A DNA stretch of 64,000 nt. It comes from Streptosporangium sandarakinum. GTDB taxonomy: Bacteria; Actinomycetota; Actinomycetes; Streptosporangiales; Streptosporangiaceae. Location of the stretch: contig NZ_JACCCO010000001.1 in the NCBI RefSeq assembly GCF_013409935.1, forward strand, positions 2,046,001-2,110,000, given 5' to 3'. Positions 1-9,378 of the stretch are shown piece after piece. The notes below the pieces were generated by a model. That model was not told the DNA's origin. It saw nothing but the letters and a program-made list of their open reading frames with translations, and did no database searches. Every line of letters starts with the position of its first letter. Position 1 is the first letter of the stretch. Both the position numbers and the translations under genes were made by a program.

Positions 1-860
1 ATCGGCTGCCGGACCGTGGTCAGCGGCGGTTCGGTGCAGTTCATCAGGGCGGAGTCGTCGTACCCGACCACCGACACGTCGGCCGGCACCGACAGCCCCG
101 ACCTGCGGGCCGCCCTGATCGCGCCGAGCGCGAGCGGGTCGCTGGCGCAGACCACGCCGGTGACCCCGGCCCGCAGCAGCCTCGCCGCCGCCGCGTGCCC
201 GCCCTCCAGGGAGAACATCGTGTGCTCGACCAGGGCGGGGTCCCCGCCGGCGGCGAGGAAGGTCTCCAGCTTGCGACGGGAGGGCATGTGGTCCTTCGGC
301 CCCAGCACCATGCCGACGCGCTCGTGGCCCAGGGACTTCAGGTGCCCGAGCGCCATCTCGGCCGCCACCTTGTCGTCGCAGGACACCTGCGGGAGACCCA
401 GGTGGTCGACGGCCGCGTTGACCAGCACGGCGGGCAGCCCGCGCTCCAGGATCAGCTCGTAGTGCGCGTGCGAGGCGTCGGCCTGGGCGTACAGGCCGCC
501 GGCGAAGACCACGCCCGACACCTGCTGCTGCAGCAGCAGGTCGACGTACTCCGCCTCGGAGACGCCGCCCACCGTCCGCGTGCACAGCACCGGGGTGAAG
601 CCCTGCTGGGCCAGCGCGCCGCCGACGACCTCGGCGAAGGCGGGGAAGATGGGGTTCTGCAGCTCGGGCAGGACCAGGCCGACCAGCCGGGCCCGGTCGC
701 CGCGCAGCTGGGTGGGCCGCTCGTAGCCGAGCACGTCGAGAGCCGTCAGCACCGCCTCCCGGGTCGTCTCCGAGACCCCGGGCTTCCCGTTGAGCACGCG
801 ACTGACCGTCGCCTCGCTCACCCCGACCTTCCTGGCCACCTCTGCAAGTCGTCGCGTCAT
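1..860 (-). CDS. LacI-family transcriptional regulator (3' end cut by window edge)
   Basis: A sugar-responsive repressor, partial here. Translation from the ATG at 860 begins MTRRLAEVARKVGVSEATVS, a LacI-type N-terminal helix-turn-helix, followed by the hinge and a periplasmic-binding-protein-like effector domain (LVGLVLPELQNPIFPAFAEV, later SVVGYDDSALMNCTEPPLTT). These are standard LacI/GalR landmarks in order. About 286 residues lie inside the window; the last ~50 are missing. The gene diverges from the secreted glucanase at 1147, with a perfect palindrome at 884-895 between them, so it probably represses that glucanase and itself. The inducer is not deducible, though an alpha-glucan breakdown product would fit the neighbour. 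Confidence 0.93.
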   Translation of the reverse strand, partial: MTRRLAEVARKVGVSEATVSRVLNGKPGVSETTREAVLTALDVLGYERPTQLRGDRARLVGLVLPELQNPIFPAFAEVVGGALAQQGFTPVLCTRTVGGVSEAEYVDLLLQQQVSGVVFAGGLYAQADASHAHYELILERGLPAVLVNAAVDHLGLPQVSCDDKVAAEMALGHLKSLGHERVGMVLGPKDHMPSRRKLETFLAAGGDPALVEHTMFSLEGGHAAAARLLRAGVTGVVCASDPLALGAIRAARRSGLSVPADVSVVGYDDSALMNCTEPPLTTVRQP

Positions 861-883
861 GCGCAAACCATACGACATCTGAA

Positions 884-895
884 GCAAATATTTGC
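884..895. promoter_or_regulatory. Candidate LacI operator, perfect 12-bp palindrome
   Basis: GCAAATATTTGC is its own reverse complement and sits 24 bp upstream of the lacI-type start in the divergent intergenic region. It is AT-rich in a very GC-rich setting. A weaker look-alike (CGAAATATTGCA, 1030-1041) lies nearer the glucanase start. The operator role is inferred from position and symmetry. Confidence 0.5.
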
Positions 896-1146
896 AGCCA
901 CTTGCGGGCCCGAACGTCAGCCGCTTGCGACCCGCGACAGCGGCTTTCCGCCCTGAAAACCCTTGTTGAGCAGCGATGATGCCGCACCTTCACGCAGGAG
1001 CGCGAAGTCAATTCATTGCGAAATTCAGTCGAAATATTGCAGGCATCGATTTGTCATTTTACGGTTCAGCCATCCAACCCGACGAAGGGCACGCTCCCCC
1101 GATCCCGGCACCCCCCCGGCGTTCCAGCCATGAGACAGAGGAACGG

Positions 1147-4100
1147 ATGAGACACAAGCGCGCCACACTACTCCGGCTGATCGCGGCGTTGGCCGCCTTC
1201 GGCCTCCTGATCGTCACCGGACCACCCCTCCCCGCCGCGGCCGCGGCCGGCCCGAACCTGGCGGCGGGCAAGGCCGCCACCGCCAGCGGGCACACCGACG
1301 TCTACGTCGCCGGCAACGCGACCGACGGCGACCCGTCCACCTACTGGGAGAGCCCGTCACACGCCTTCCCGCAGTGGATCCGGGTCGACCTGGGCACGAA
1401 CACGAGCGTCGACCGGGTCGTGGTGAAGCTCCCGCCCGGCTGGGAGCCGCGCACGCAGACGTTCTCGGTGCAGGGCAGCACCGACGGCGCCGCCTACACC
1501 ACGATCACCGGCCCCACGACGCGCACCTTCGACCCCGGCTCCGGCAACACGGTCACCGTCGACCTCCCCGCCACCGTCACCCGCTACGTCCGGCTGAACA
1601 TGACGGCCAACACCGGGTGGCCCGCGGCGCAGGTCTCCGAGCTGGAGGTGTACGGCGGCGCCGCCGGCGACACCCAGGCGCCCACCGCACCCGGCAACCT
1701 CGCCTACACCGAACCCGCCGCCGGCCAGATCAAACTGACCTGGACCGCCTCCACCGACAACGTCGGCGTCACCGGCTACGAGATCTACGCCGACGACGTC
1801 CTGCGCGCCACCGTCGCGGGCAACGTCCTCACCCACACCGACACCCAGCCCGCCAACGCCACCGTCACCTACCGGGTCCGGGCGAAGGACGCGGCCGGCA
1901 ACCGGTCGGCCCCGAGCAACGCCGTCACCCGCACCGGCAGCGGCGCCGGCTCCAACCTGGCCGTGGGCAAGCAGGTCAGCGCCTCCTCCTACGTCCACAC
2001 CTTCGTCGCGGCCAACGCGGTCGACAACGACACGGCCACCTACTGGGAGTCCGCGCCCGGCGCCTATCCCGCCACGCTCACGGTGAAGCTGGGCGCCAAC
2101 GCGAGCGTCACCTCGGTCGTGCTCAAGCTCAACCCCGACCCCGTCTGGGGCCGGCGCACCCAGACGATCGAGGTGCTGGGCCGCGAGCAGAGCGCCTCCT
2201 CCCTCACCACGCTGAAGGCGGCGGCGCCGTACACCTTCGACCCTGCCACCGGGAACGCCGTGACGATCCCGGTCAGCGGCGACGTCGCCGACGTCCAGCT
2301 CAGGTTCACCTCCAACACCGGGGCGCCCGGCGGGCAGGTCGCCGAGTTCCAGGTGATCGGCGTCCCGGCGCCGAACCCCGACCTGACGGTCACCGCCGTC
2401 TCCTGGACGCCCCAGTCGCCGGCGGAGAGCGACACCGTCACGTTGCGGGCCACCGTCCGCAACTCCGGCGACCGCGCCTCCGGCGCGACCGGCGTGAACT
2501 TCTACTTCGGCGCCACCAAGGTCGGCTCCGCCCCGCTGGCCGCACTGGCGGCCGGCGCCTCCGCGGAGGTCTCGGCGTCCGCCGGCCGGTGGGACGCCGG
2601 CTCCTACCCGGTGACCGCCAAGGTCGACGAGGCCGACGCGGTCGCCGAGCAGAACGAGCTGAACAACGCGCTCACCTCCTCCTCCCCGCTGGTCGTCAAG
2701 CCGGTCGACAGCTCCGACCTGACACCGGTGGCGAGCTGGACCCCGGGCAACCCGGCGAACGGCGCCACGGTGACCTTCTCCGTGGCGATCCGGAACAAGG
2801 GCAACATCGCGTCCGCGGGCGGCGGCCACGCCATCACGCTCACCGTGCTCAACGACGCCGGGACGGCGGTGCGCACCCTGACCGGCTCGTACAGCGGCGC
2901 GATCGCCGCGGGAGCCACCACCGCCCCGGTGAGCCTCGGAACGTGGACGGCGGCGAACGGCCGGTACACGGTCCGGACGGAGGTCGCGGCCGACGCCGGC
3001 GAGCTTCCGGTGAAGCGGGACGACAACACCGTGACGACCCCCCTGTTCATCGGCCGCGGCGCGAACATGCCCTACGACACCTACGAGGCGGAGGACGCCT
3101 CGATCGGCGGCGGCGCGACCGTCGTCGGACCCAACAGGACCGTCGGCGACCTGGCCGGCGAGGCGTCCGGCCGCAGGGCGGTGAAGCTCGCGACCACCGG
3201 CGCCTACGTCGAGTTCACCACCAGGGCCCCGACCAACACCCTCGTCACCCGGTTCTCCATCCCGGACGCGCCGGGCGGCGGCGGCATCGACGCCACCCTC
3301 GACGTCTACGTCGACGGCGTCTTCCACAAGGCGCTCAGCCTGACCTCGAAGTACGCCTGGCTGTACGGCCCCGAGGCGAGCCCCGGGAACTCCCCGTCCA
3401 TGGGCGGCCCCCGGCACATCTACGACGAGGCCAACATGATGCTCAACTCGACCGTCCCGAAGGGCAGCAGGATCAGGCTGCAGAAGGGCACGGCCAACAC
3501 CACCACCTACGCGATCGACTTCATCGACACCGAGCAGGTCACGCCGGTCCCCAACCCCGACCCCGCGCGGTACGTCGTCCCGTCCGGATTCACCCACCAG
3601 GACGTGCAGAACGCCCTGGACAGGGCGCGGATGGAGAACGGGTGGCTGGGCGTCTACCTGCCGCCGGGCGACTACCAGACCGCGCAGAAGTTCCAGGTGT
3701 ACGGCAAGCCCGTCAAGGTCGTCGGCGCGGGCCCCTGGTACACCCGGTTCCGCGCCCCCGTCACGCAGGAGAACACCGACGTCGGCTTCCGCGCCGAGTC
3801 CTCCGCCAACGGCTCGGCCTTCACCGGCTTCGCCTACTTCGGCAACTACACCTCCCGCATCGACGGCCCCGGCAAGGTGTTCGACTTCCAGAACGTCGCC
3901 GACATCGTCATCGACGGCATCTGGAGCGAGCACCTGGTCTGCCTCTACTGGGGCGCCAACACCGACCGGATGACGATCAGGAACTCCCGCATCCGCGACA
4001 TGTTCGCCGACGGCGTCAACATGACCAACGGCAGCACGGACAACCTCGTCAGCAACAACGCGGCCCGCTCCACCGGTGACGACAGCTTCGCCCTCTTCTC

Positions 4101-4728
4101 GGCCATCGACGCGGGCGGGGCCGACATGAAGGGCAACGTCTACGAGAACCTGACCGCGATCCTCCCCTGGCGCGCCGCCGGCATCGCGGTGTACGGGGGC
4201 TACGACAACGTCTTCCGCAACATCTACATCGCCGACACGCTCGTCTACTCCGGCATCACGATCAGCTCGCTCGACTTCGGCTACCCGATGAACGGCTTCG
4301 GGGCCGACCCGCCCACCAGGTTCGACAACATCTCGATCGTCCGGGCCGGCGGCCACTTCTGGGGGGCGCAGACCTTCCCCGGCATCTGGGTCTTCTCCGC
4401 CTCGAAGGTGTTCCAGGGCATCCGGGTCAGCAACGTCGACATCGTCGACCCCACCTACCACGGCATCATGTTCCAGACCGGCTACTCGGGAGGCAGGCCG
4501 CTGAACCCGGTCAAGGACACCGTCTTCACGAACATCTCGATCACCGGCGCCCACCGGAGCGGTGACGCCTACGACGCCAAGTCCGGCTTCGCCATCTGGG
4601 CCAACGAGCTGCCCGAACCCGACCAGGGACCGGCCGTGGGGTCGGTGACCTTCAACAACCTGAGGATGAGCGACAACTCCGTGAACATCAGGAACACGAC
4701 CTCGACGTTCACCATCACCGTCAACTGA
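1147..4728 (+). CDS. Secreted GH87-type alpha-1,3-glucanase (mycodextranase-like), multidomain
   Basis: A secreted enzyme expected to hydrolyse alpha-1,3-glucan. The start is the ATG at 1147, behind GAGGAAC and directly before a signal peptide (MRHKRATLLRLIAALAAFGL). The longer frame from 976 has no signal logic. Domains in order: discoidin/F5-8C-like module (~residues 35-155), fibronectin III (~175-265), second discoidin-like module (~270-400), two CARDB-like Ig domains (~405-520 and 525-635), a carbohydrate-binding-like segment (~640-800), and a C-terminal right-handed beta-helix catalytic domain. The catalytic domain has Asp955 (FADGVN) and Asp978/Asp979 (TGDDSFA). From memory of the family, GH87 enzymes use three Asp with exactly this +23/+24 spacing. 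A strong hairpin follows the stop. The divergent LacI regulator probably controls it. Mycodextranase (mixed alpha-1,3/1,4 substrate) remains possible. Confidence 0.88.
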   Translation: MRHKRATLLRLIAALAAFGLLIVTGPPLPAAAAAGPNLAAGKAATASGHTDVYVAGNATDGDPSTYWESPSHAFPQWIRVDLGTNTSVDRVVVKLPPGWEPRTQTFSVQGSTDGAAYTTITGPTTRTFDPGSGNTVTVDLPATVTRYVRLNMTANTGWPAAQVSELEVYGGAAGDTQAPTAPGNLAYTEPAAGQIKLTWTASTDNVGVTGYEIYADDVLRATVAGNVLTHTDTQPANATVTYRVRAKDAAGNRSAPSNAVTRTGSGAGSNLAVGKQVSASSYVHTFVAANAVDNDTATYWESAPGAYPATLTVKLGANASVTSVVLKLNPDPVWGRRTQTIEVLGREQSASSLTTLKAAAPYTFDPATGNAVTIPVSGDVADVQLRFTSNTGAPGGQVAEFQVIGVPAPNPDLTVTAVSWTPQSPAESDTVTLRATVRNSGDRASGATGVNFYFGATKVGSAPLAALAAGASAEVSASAGRWDAGSYPVTAKVDEADAVAEQNELNNALTSSSPLVVKPVDSSDLTPVASWTPGNPANGATVTFSVAIRNKGNIASAGGGHAITLTVLNDAGTAVRTLTGSYSGAIAAGATTAPVSLGTWTAANGRYTVRTEVAADAGELPVKRDDNTVTTPLFIGRGANMPYDTYEAEDASIGGGATVVGPNRTVGDLAGEASGRRAVKLATTGAYVEFTTRAPTNTLVTRFSIPDAPGGGGIDATLDVYVDGVFHKALSLTSKYAWLYGPEASPGNSPSMGGPRHIYDEANMMLNSTVPKGSRIRLQKGTANTTTYAIDFIDTEQVTPVPNPDPARYVVPSGFTHQDVQNALDRARMENGWLGVYLPPGDYQTAQKFQVYGKPVKVVGAGPWYTRFRAPVTQENTDVGFRAESSANGSAFTGFAYFGNYTSRIDGPGKVFDFQNVADIVIDGIWSEHLVCLYWGANTDRMTIRNSRIRDMFADGVNMTNGSTDNLVSNNAARSTGDDSFALFSAIDAGGADMKGNVYENLTAILPWRAAGIAVYGGYDNVFRNIYIADTLVYSGITISSLDFGYPMNGFGADPPTRFDNISIVRAGGHFWGAQTFPGIWVFSASKVFQGIRVSNVDIVDPTYHGIMFQTGYSGGRPLNPVKDTVFTNISITGAHRSGDAYDAKSGFAIWANELPEPDQGPAVGSVTFNNLRMSDNSVNIRNTTSTFTITVN

Positions 4729-4736
4729 TCCACCGA

Positions 4737-4762
4737 ACCGGTTCATCGGACCGGTTCATCGG
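4737..4762. repeat. 13-bp tandem direct repeat
   Basis: ACCGGTTCATCGG occurs twice back to back just after the glucanase stop, followed by a partial third copy (ACCGG). It lies immediately before the terminator hairpin. No function is evident. Confidence 0.8.
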
Positions 4763-4771
4763 ACCGGCCCA

Positions 4772-4801
4772 CCGGCCCCGGCGGCCTTCCGCCGGGGCCG
4801 G
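4772..4801 (+). terminator. Strong hairpin terminator after the glucanase gene
   Basis: Perfect 13-bp inverted repeat (CCGGCCCCGGCGG, loop CCTT, then its complement), 44 bp past the glucanase stop. It has no U-tract, as is common in actinomycetes. The rest of the 317-bp gap to the next gene shows nothing recognisable. Confidence 0.75.
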
Positions 4802-5045
4802 TCCCCGCCGGCCCTCCGGCGGTCCTCCCCGGTGCTCCGGCGGCCCCCGCCGGTTTTCTGTCGGTGGGACCCGGCAGGATCGCGGCACGCGCGAACCCGC
4901 CGCGGACCGGGCGGCCGCGGACGCCCCGGCGGTCACCCGACCGCCGGGGGCCGGACGCGACCGCCCGGCCCCGGTGCGGCCGCGCGTCCCCGGCCGCCCG
5001 CGCCGGGGTCACCGGCCCCCACCATCAGACCGAGGATCGCCCCGG

Positions 5046-7403
5046 ATGGAGCTCTCCCCCGCCGCCCGCCGGCTGCTCGCACTCATGACCGACCCGGCCG
5101 CGGAGTACCCGGCCACCTGGCCCGGCCGCGCCGAGCTCGGCCCCCACGACCTGGGGGCCCTGCTGCCCTTCGCCTACCGCGCCCCCGCGACCCCCGCCGG
5201 GACGTCGGCGAGGTTCATGGTGGAGGACGAGGCCCGGGAGCGCCAGCCGGCGTTCACCCCCGAGTCCTGCGCCGAGCTGTTCGCGGCGCTGGTCGACGGG
5301 CTGGCCACCCGCAAATGGGCCGACCTGCACCTCGGCGCCGCCTCGCTGGTGCGCTGCCCGGACGGACCGCCCCTCGCCGCGCTCGCGGCCCCCGCACGGA
5401 CGCTGGTGCGGTTCCTGCTGGACACCGGCCGGACCGACCAGCCGTACGCGCTGCTGGCCGTCGCGGGGCTCGCCGGATGTGACGGGCGAGATGACGACGG
5501 ACTCGGCGCGGAGGTGACCGGGACGATCGAAGCGGGCCGGGGCCCGATCGGCGCCGACGAACTCCGCCTGCTCGCGAGCTGGGACGCCGGACACCGGGCG
5601 CTGTTCCTGGAAACCCTGCGGAACAGGTCGTACGGCTCCCCGCCGCCGCTGCCCGGCGTCTGGGAACGGCTGGCGGACATCCCCGGGTACACCGCCTTCG
5701 CCCGCGCGGCCCTGGAGACCGCCGCCGCCCGGGTCGCCGCGATCCACGCGGGCGAGATCCCCTACCGCGCCGACCGCGCGTTCGAGGCGTCGGAGACCGA
5801 GGCGCTCGGCCGCGCCGTACGGCTGGCCCTGGCCCGTGACGAGGAGTGGCTGCCCGGCCTGCTCACCCCGCTGCTGACCGGGGTCGCGGTCGCCCCCGGC
5901 CCGGCGCGGACCCTGCCGTCGCAGGCGCTGCTGTACGAGATCGCCCGGGCCGTCGAGGACTTCCCGACCCCCGAGGCGGTCACCGCGCTGCGCGCCGCGC
6001 GCGGGGCGACGCGGCACGCGGGCGTGCCCAGGCAGCTCGACCGCATGCTCAAGCGGATCGACCACGCGCTGGCCGACCGGGTCGAGGTGGCCTTCCGGAT
6101 GCCGGACCTCGGCTTCGGACCCGGCGGTGTGCTCCGCGTGCCGGCCGGCGAGCACACGGGCGTGATCACGATCGGCGACGACGTCGAGCTGACCTGGCAG
6201 CGGGGCGAGAAGCGGTTCAGGAGCGTCCCGGCGGCGGTCCGCCGCGACCACCCCGGCGAGGTGAAGCACCTGCGCCAGCAGGTCCAGCAGGTCCGGCGGC
6301 AGCTGACCACCCTCGTCCGCGCGCTGGAGGGCGGCTACCCCGGCGAGACCGTCCACCCCTACGCCAGGTGGCGGGCCGAGATCGCCGACCATCCGATCAC
6401 CGGGGCCGTCGCCGGCCGCCTCATCTGGGAGTTCGAGCACTCCCCCGGGCGGTGGCGGAGCATGATGGGCGCCGAGCCCCGCGACGCGGCGGGAGAGCCG
6501 GTGGCCGCGCCGCCGCCCGACGCCCCGGTGCGGCTGTGGCACCCGGCCCGCGCCCCGCTCGCGGAGGTGACGGCCTGGCGCGACCGGGTGACCGGGGAGA
6601 GGATCCGCCAGCCGTTCAAGCAGGCGTTCCGCGAGGTCTACCTGCTCACCCCCGCCGAGGAGGCCGCCCGCTTCCACTCCGCCCGCTTCGCGGCCCACGT
6701 CGTGGCGTACCGCACGCTGTACGCCCTGTTCAGGCAGCGCGGCTGGACGTCGTCCATGCTCGGCCCCTGGGACGGCGGCGGGGAGGACGAGGCCCGGCGG
6801 GTGCTCGCCGGGGGCCGGTGGCGGGTCTCCCTCCTCCACTCCTACCTCTACGGGGAGACCGAGGAGCGCGCGGTCACCGGCCGGATCCGCTTCCACCGGA
6901 AGGTCTCCGGCGAGTGGTGCGAGGCGCCGCTCCCCGAGGTGCCGCCGCTGGTGTTCAGCGAGGCCATGCGCGACGTGGACCTGTTCGTCGCCCTGACCTC
7001 GATCGCCACCGACCCCGCCTGGACCGGCGACGACGACGGGCACCGCGACTACCGCCACGCGGCGTCCTCGGCTCCCCTGTCCCCGTCCGCGGAGGTCCGC
7101 CGCGACGCCCTCGCCCGCCTGCTCCCCCGCACCGCCATCGCCGGCCGCTGCACCCTCACCGACCGCCACCTCGTCGTCCGCGGCGACCTGCGCACCTACC
7201 GGATCCACCTCGGCAGCGCCAACGTCCTCATGGAACCCGGCGACGTCTACCTGTGCGTCGTCGCCGCGCCCGCCGCCGGGAAGGGTCTGTTCCTGCCCTT
7301 CGAGGACGACGGCCGCCTCGCCCTCATCCTCAGCAAGGCGTTCCTCCTGGCCCACGACACCGACATCACCGACGAGTCGATCCTCCGCCAGCTCAAGGGC
7401 TGA
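5046..7403 (+). CDS. DUF4132-family protein
   Basis: A 785-residue cytoplasmic protein of unknown biochemical role. The C-terminal half carries the DUF4132 pattern (WHPARAPLAEVTAWRDRVTG, then YLLTPAEEAARFHSARFA and FRQRGWTSSMLGPWDGGG), and the segment near the end (PLVFSEAMRDVDLFVALTSI) is also typical. The N-terminal ~350 residues are helical and poorly conserved. I chose ATG 5046 (MELSPAARRLLALM) behind GAGGA at 5031-5035; an upstream ATG in frame at 4974 gives only an Arg/Pro-rich extension. No signal peptide or membrane segment. Family members are often near WGR/MoxR-type genes, but none are seen here. It converges on the PfkB gene. Confidence 0.85.
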   Translation: MELSPAARRLLALMTDPAAEYPATWPGRAELGPHDLGALLPFAYRAPATPAGTSARFMVEDEARERQPAFTPESCAELFAALVDGLATRKWADLHLGAASLVRCPDGPPLAALAAPARTLVRFLLDTGRTDQPYALLAVAGLAGCDGRDDDGLGAEVTGTIEAGRGPIGADELRLLASWDAGHRALFLETLRNRSYGSPPPLPGVWERLADIPGYTAFARAALETAAARVAAIHAGEIPYRADRAFEASETEALGRAVRLALARDEEWLPGLLTPLLTGVAVAPGPARTLPSQALLYEIARAVEDFPTPEAVTALRAARGATRHAGVPRQLDRMLKRIDHALADRVEVAFRMPDLGFGPGGVLRVPAGEHTGVITIGDDVELTWQRGEKRFRSVPAAVRRDHPGEVKHLRQQVQQVRRQLTTLVRALEGGYPGETVHPYARWRAEIADHPITGAVAGRLIWEFEHSPGRWRSMMGAEPRDAAGEPVAAPPPDAPVRLWHPARAPLAEVTAWRDRVTGERIRQPFKQAFREVYLLTPAEEAARFHSARFAAHVVAYRTLYALFRQRGWTSSMLGPWDGGGEDEARRVLAGGRWRVSLLHSYLYGETEERAVTGRIRFHRKVSGEWCEAPLPEVPPLVFSEAMRDVDLFVALTSIATDPAWTGDDDGHRDYRHAASSAPLSPSAEVRRDALARLLPRTAIAGRCTLTDRHLVVRGDLRTYRIHLGSANVLMEPGDVYLCVVAAPAAGKGLFLPFEDDGRLALILSKAFLLAHDTDITDESILRQLKG

Positions 7404-7410
7404 ACCCGTA

Positions 7411-7430
7411 CCGGCCCGCTCGGCGGCCGG
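7411..7430. terminator. Possible shared terminator between convergent genes
   Basis: CCGGCC (7411-7416) pairs with GGCCGG (7425-7430) in the 42-bp gap between the DUF4132 gene and the PfkB kinase. The stem is short, so it is a tentative bidirectional terminator. Confidence 0.4.
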
Positions 7431-7445
7431 GGCGTCCCGGTTCGG

Positions 7446-8426
7446 TTACGGGGTGAGCGGTGCGAGGTCGCCGAGCTGGTGGTGCCAGGGCGGGTTGGCG
7501 CCCGCGACCTCGCAGGTGAGGGCGGCGACGCGGACCGCGAAGGCGAGGGCGTCGGACAGGTCGCCGGCGGTGAGGCCGGTCAGGCGTCCGCCGAGGAGGC
7601 CCCGGGCGCCCAGCCGGTGCAGCAGGCCGGCCGTGAAGGCGTCCCCCGCCCCGACGGTGTCGGCCACGTTCACCGCGGGGGCGGGGGACGCGAGCCGTAC
7701 GCCGTCGAAGGAGGCGGTCACGCCGTCCGCGCCCCGGGTGAGCAGGACGAGCCTTGCGCCGGCCGCGTGGCACTCCTCGCGGAACCCGTCGAAGTCGCCG
7801 AGGTGGTCGAGGTCCTCCTCGCTCACCTTGACGATGTCGGCGAGCGCCGCCCAGCGGGGCAGGCGGGCCCGGTAGACCGCCGGATCGACGAGCCCGGGAC
7901 GGACGTTCGGGTCGATGGAGATCGTGGCTCCGGCGCGGGCGCCGACCAGGAACTCCTCGATCCGCGCGGCGCCGGGCGCCATGACCAGGGCCAGGGAGCC
8001 GGTGTGCACCGCCGCGACCCCGCCGAGGTCGCGGGTGGCGAGCTCCTCCGCCGTCCACTGCCAGTCGGCGGTGCCCTCGGCGTGGAAGGAGTACTCGGCC
8101 CGGCCCTCCGTGTCGAGCGTCGCCACCGCCAGCGTGCTGGGCTCGGCGGCGCGCACGACGCCGGACAGGTCGACGCCGGAGGCGGTCAGGCGCTCGTGGA
8201 AGAGGCGGCCGAACGGGTCCGCGGAGATCCTGCCCAGGTAGCGGGCGGGGGTGCCGAGCCGGGCGAGCGCGACCGCGGCGTTGGCCGGGCCGCCGCCGGG
8301 GATGACGCGCAGCGCGAGCTCTCCCCGCCGGGACGCCCCGGGGTCGGCGAAGGCGTCGGCGACGCACTCGCCGACGACGGCCACGGCCGGGCCGGTCGTC
8401 CTCGTCCCCTCGGCTGGGGTGGTCAT
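7446..8426 (-). CDS. PfkB-family carbohydrate kinase (fructokinase-like)
   Basis: A 326-residue ribokinase-fold sugar kinase. Visible signatures are the N-terminal PfkB motif (VIPGGGPANAAVALARLG), the Asn-rich SIDPNVRPGL region typical of fructokinases, and the C-terminal ATP/anion-hole motif VADTVGAGDAFTAGLL with its catalytic Asp. The ATG at 8426 sits seven bases behind GAGGAGG. The kptA-like gene lies 70 bp upstream on the same strand and may be co-transcribed. The exact sugar (fructose, adenosine or another) cannot be read from sequence. Confidence 0.93.
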   Translation of the reverse strand: MTTPAEGTRTTGPAVAVVGECVADAFADPGASRRGELALRVIPGGGPANAAVALARLGTPARYLGRISADPFGRLFHERLTASGVDLSGVVRAAEPSTLAVATLDTEGRAEYSFHAEGTADWQWTAEELATRDLGGVAAVHTGSLALVMAPGAARIEEFLVGARAGATISIDPNVRPGLVDPAVYRARLPRWAALADIVKVSEEDLDHLGDFDGFREECHAAGARLVLLTRGADGVTASFDGVRLASPAPAVNVADTVGAGDAFTAGLLHRLGARGLLGGRLTGLTAGDLSDALAFAVRVAALTCEVAGANPPWHHQLGDLAPLTP

Positions 8427-8496
8427 GTGCCTCCTCTTCGGTCGGGCCTCTCGGTCTCCGGAACTCCGGCGGTCCTCACGGGAGAAGGGCCGCAGG

Positions 8497-9039
8497 TCAT
8501 CCGGGGAGGCGGATGAAGGCCGGCGGGACGTGCCCGGCCAGCCAGACGCCGTTGGCGCTGAGGTGGAAGACGTGCCCGGCGGCGTGCATGGCGGCGGCGT
8601 CCACGACGAGGACGACCGGCCTGCCGCGCCGGGCCCCCACCTTCTCCGCCGTCCGGCGGTCGGGTGACAGGTGGACGTGGTGGCGGCCCATCGGCCGCAG
8701 CCCCTCGGCGCGGATCGCGGCGAGGTTCGCCCCCACGGTGCCGTGGTAGAGGATAGGGGGCGGCTCCACCTCGGGCAGACCGAGGTCCACCGGCACCGAG
8801 TGGCCCTGGCTGGCGCGGATCCGTCCGCCCTCGATCGCGTACCGGCGTTTGTCGTTGTCCGCGACGACCTGCTCCAGCTCCGCCCGGGAGATCGGGAAGC
8901 CGTGCCCGGCCGCGGCGGCCAGCAGCGTCTCGATCTCCACCCAGCCGTGCTCGTCCAGCTTGATGCCGATCCGCTCGGGCCGGTGCCGCAGGTGCTTGGC
9001 GAGGTATTTGGAAACGCGCACCATCCGGCTCTCGTCCAT
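8497..9039 (-). CDS. kptA: RNA 2'-phosphotransferase (Tpt1/KptA)
   Basis: A 180-residue enzyme of the Tpt1/KptA family. In fungi it removes the splice-junction 2'-phosphate of tRNA using NAD+; bacteria lack that pathway, so the physiological substrate is unknown. Family landmarks: N-terminal winged-helix SKYLAKHLRHRPERIGIKLD, the RASQGHS motif, LYHGT, and the RHHVHLSPD segment carrying the catalytic and NAD-binding His/Arg residues. Length matches the bacterial family. The start is the ATG at 9037-9039. The PfkB kinase lies 70 bp downstream. Confidence 0.93.
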   Translation of the reverse strand: MDESRMVRVSKYLAKHLRHRPERIGIKLDEHGWVEIETLLAAAAGHGFPISRAELEQVVADNDKRRYAIEGGRIRASQGHSVPVDLGLPEVEPPPILYHGTVGANLAAIRAEGLRPMGRHHVHLSPDRRTAEKVGARRGRPVVLVVDAAAMHAAGHVFHLSANGVWLAGHVPPAFIRLPG

Positions 9040-9177
9040 CGCGTCCCTTCCCGGCCGCCCGTGGCCGTCACACGACTGGAAGATCCGCTCTCCTCCGGGC
9101 CGTCTGTGCTCACTGTTTCACGATCCGCCCGGGATCGAGGAACGGGGATTCCCGCCTGGCGGGAGCCGCCGGAGGCC

Positions 9178-9263
9178 GCAGGACGCCGCCGGACGCCGCT
9201 GGACGTGCCGGACGCCACCGGAACCAGAAGCCGCTGGAGGTCGCAGGACGCCGCCGGACGCCG
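9178..9263. repeat. Pair of 21-bp direct repeats in intergenic DNA
   Basis: GCAGGACGCCGCCGGACGCCG occurs at 9178-9198 and again at 9243-9263, within a GC-rich stretch of related GGACGCC units. The 339-bp gap 9040-9378 otherwise holds only the phoX terminator; I see no gene in it. Confidence 0.75.
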
Positions 9264-9308
9264 GAACGGCCCGCCGCGCCTTCCGAGGAGGACGCGGCGG
9301 GCCGTTCC
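9263..9308 (-). terminator. Hairpin terminator after the PhoX gene
   Basis: A perfect 16-bp inverted repeat: arm 9263-9278 (GGAACGGCCCGCCGCG) and complement 9293-9308, with a 14-base loop. It begins 70 bp beyond the phoX stop codon. No U-tract. Confidence 0.7.
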
Positions 9309-9378
9309 GCCTCACCGTCGAACACCGCGCGGCCGGCCGGCGTCCCGGTGGACGGCGCCGCCCGGCTCTCGCCGTGCG

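Noticed and set aside
1357-4746. 1,129-residue open frame antisense to the glucanase
   Set aside because: Val/Gly/Arg/Asp-rich with no domain; a shadow caused by high third-position GC of the real gene on the other strand.
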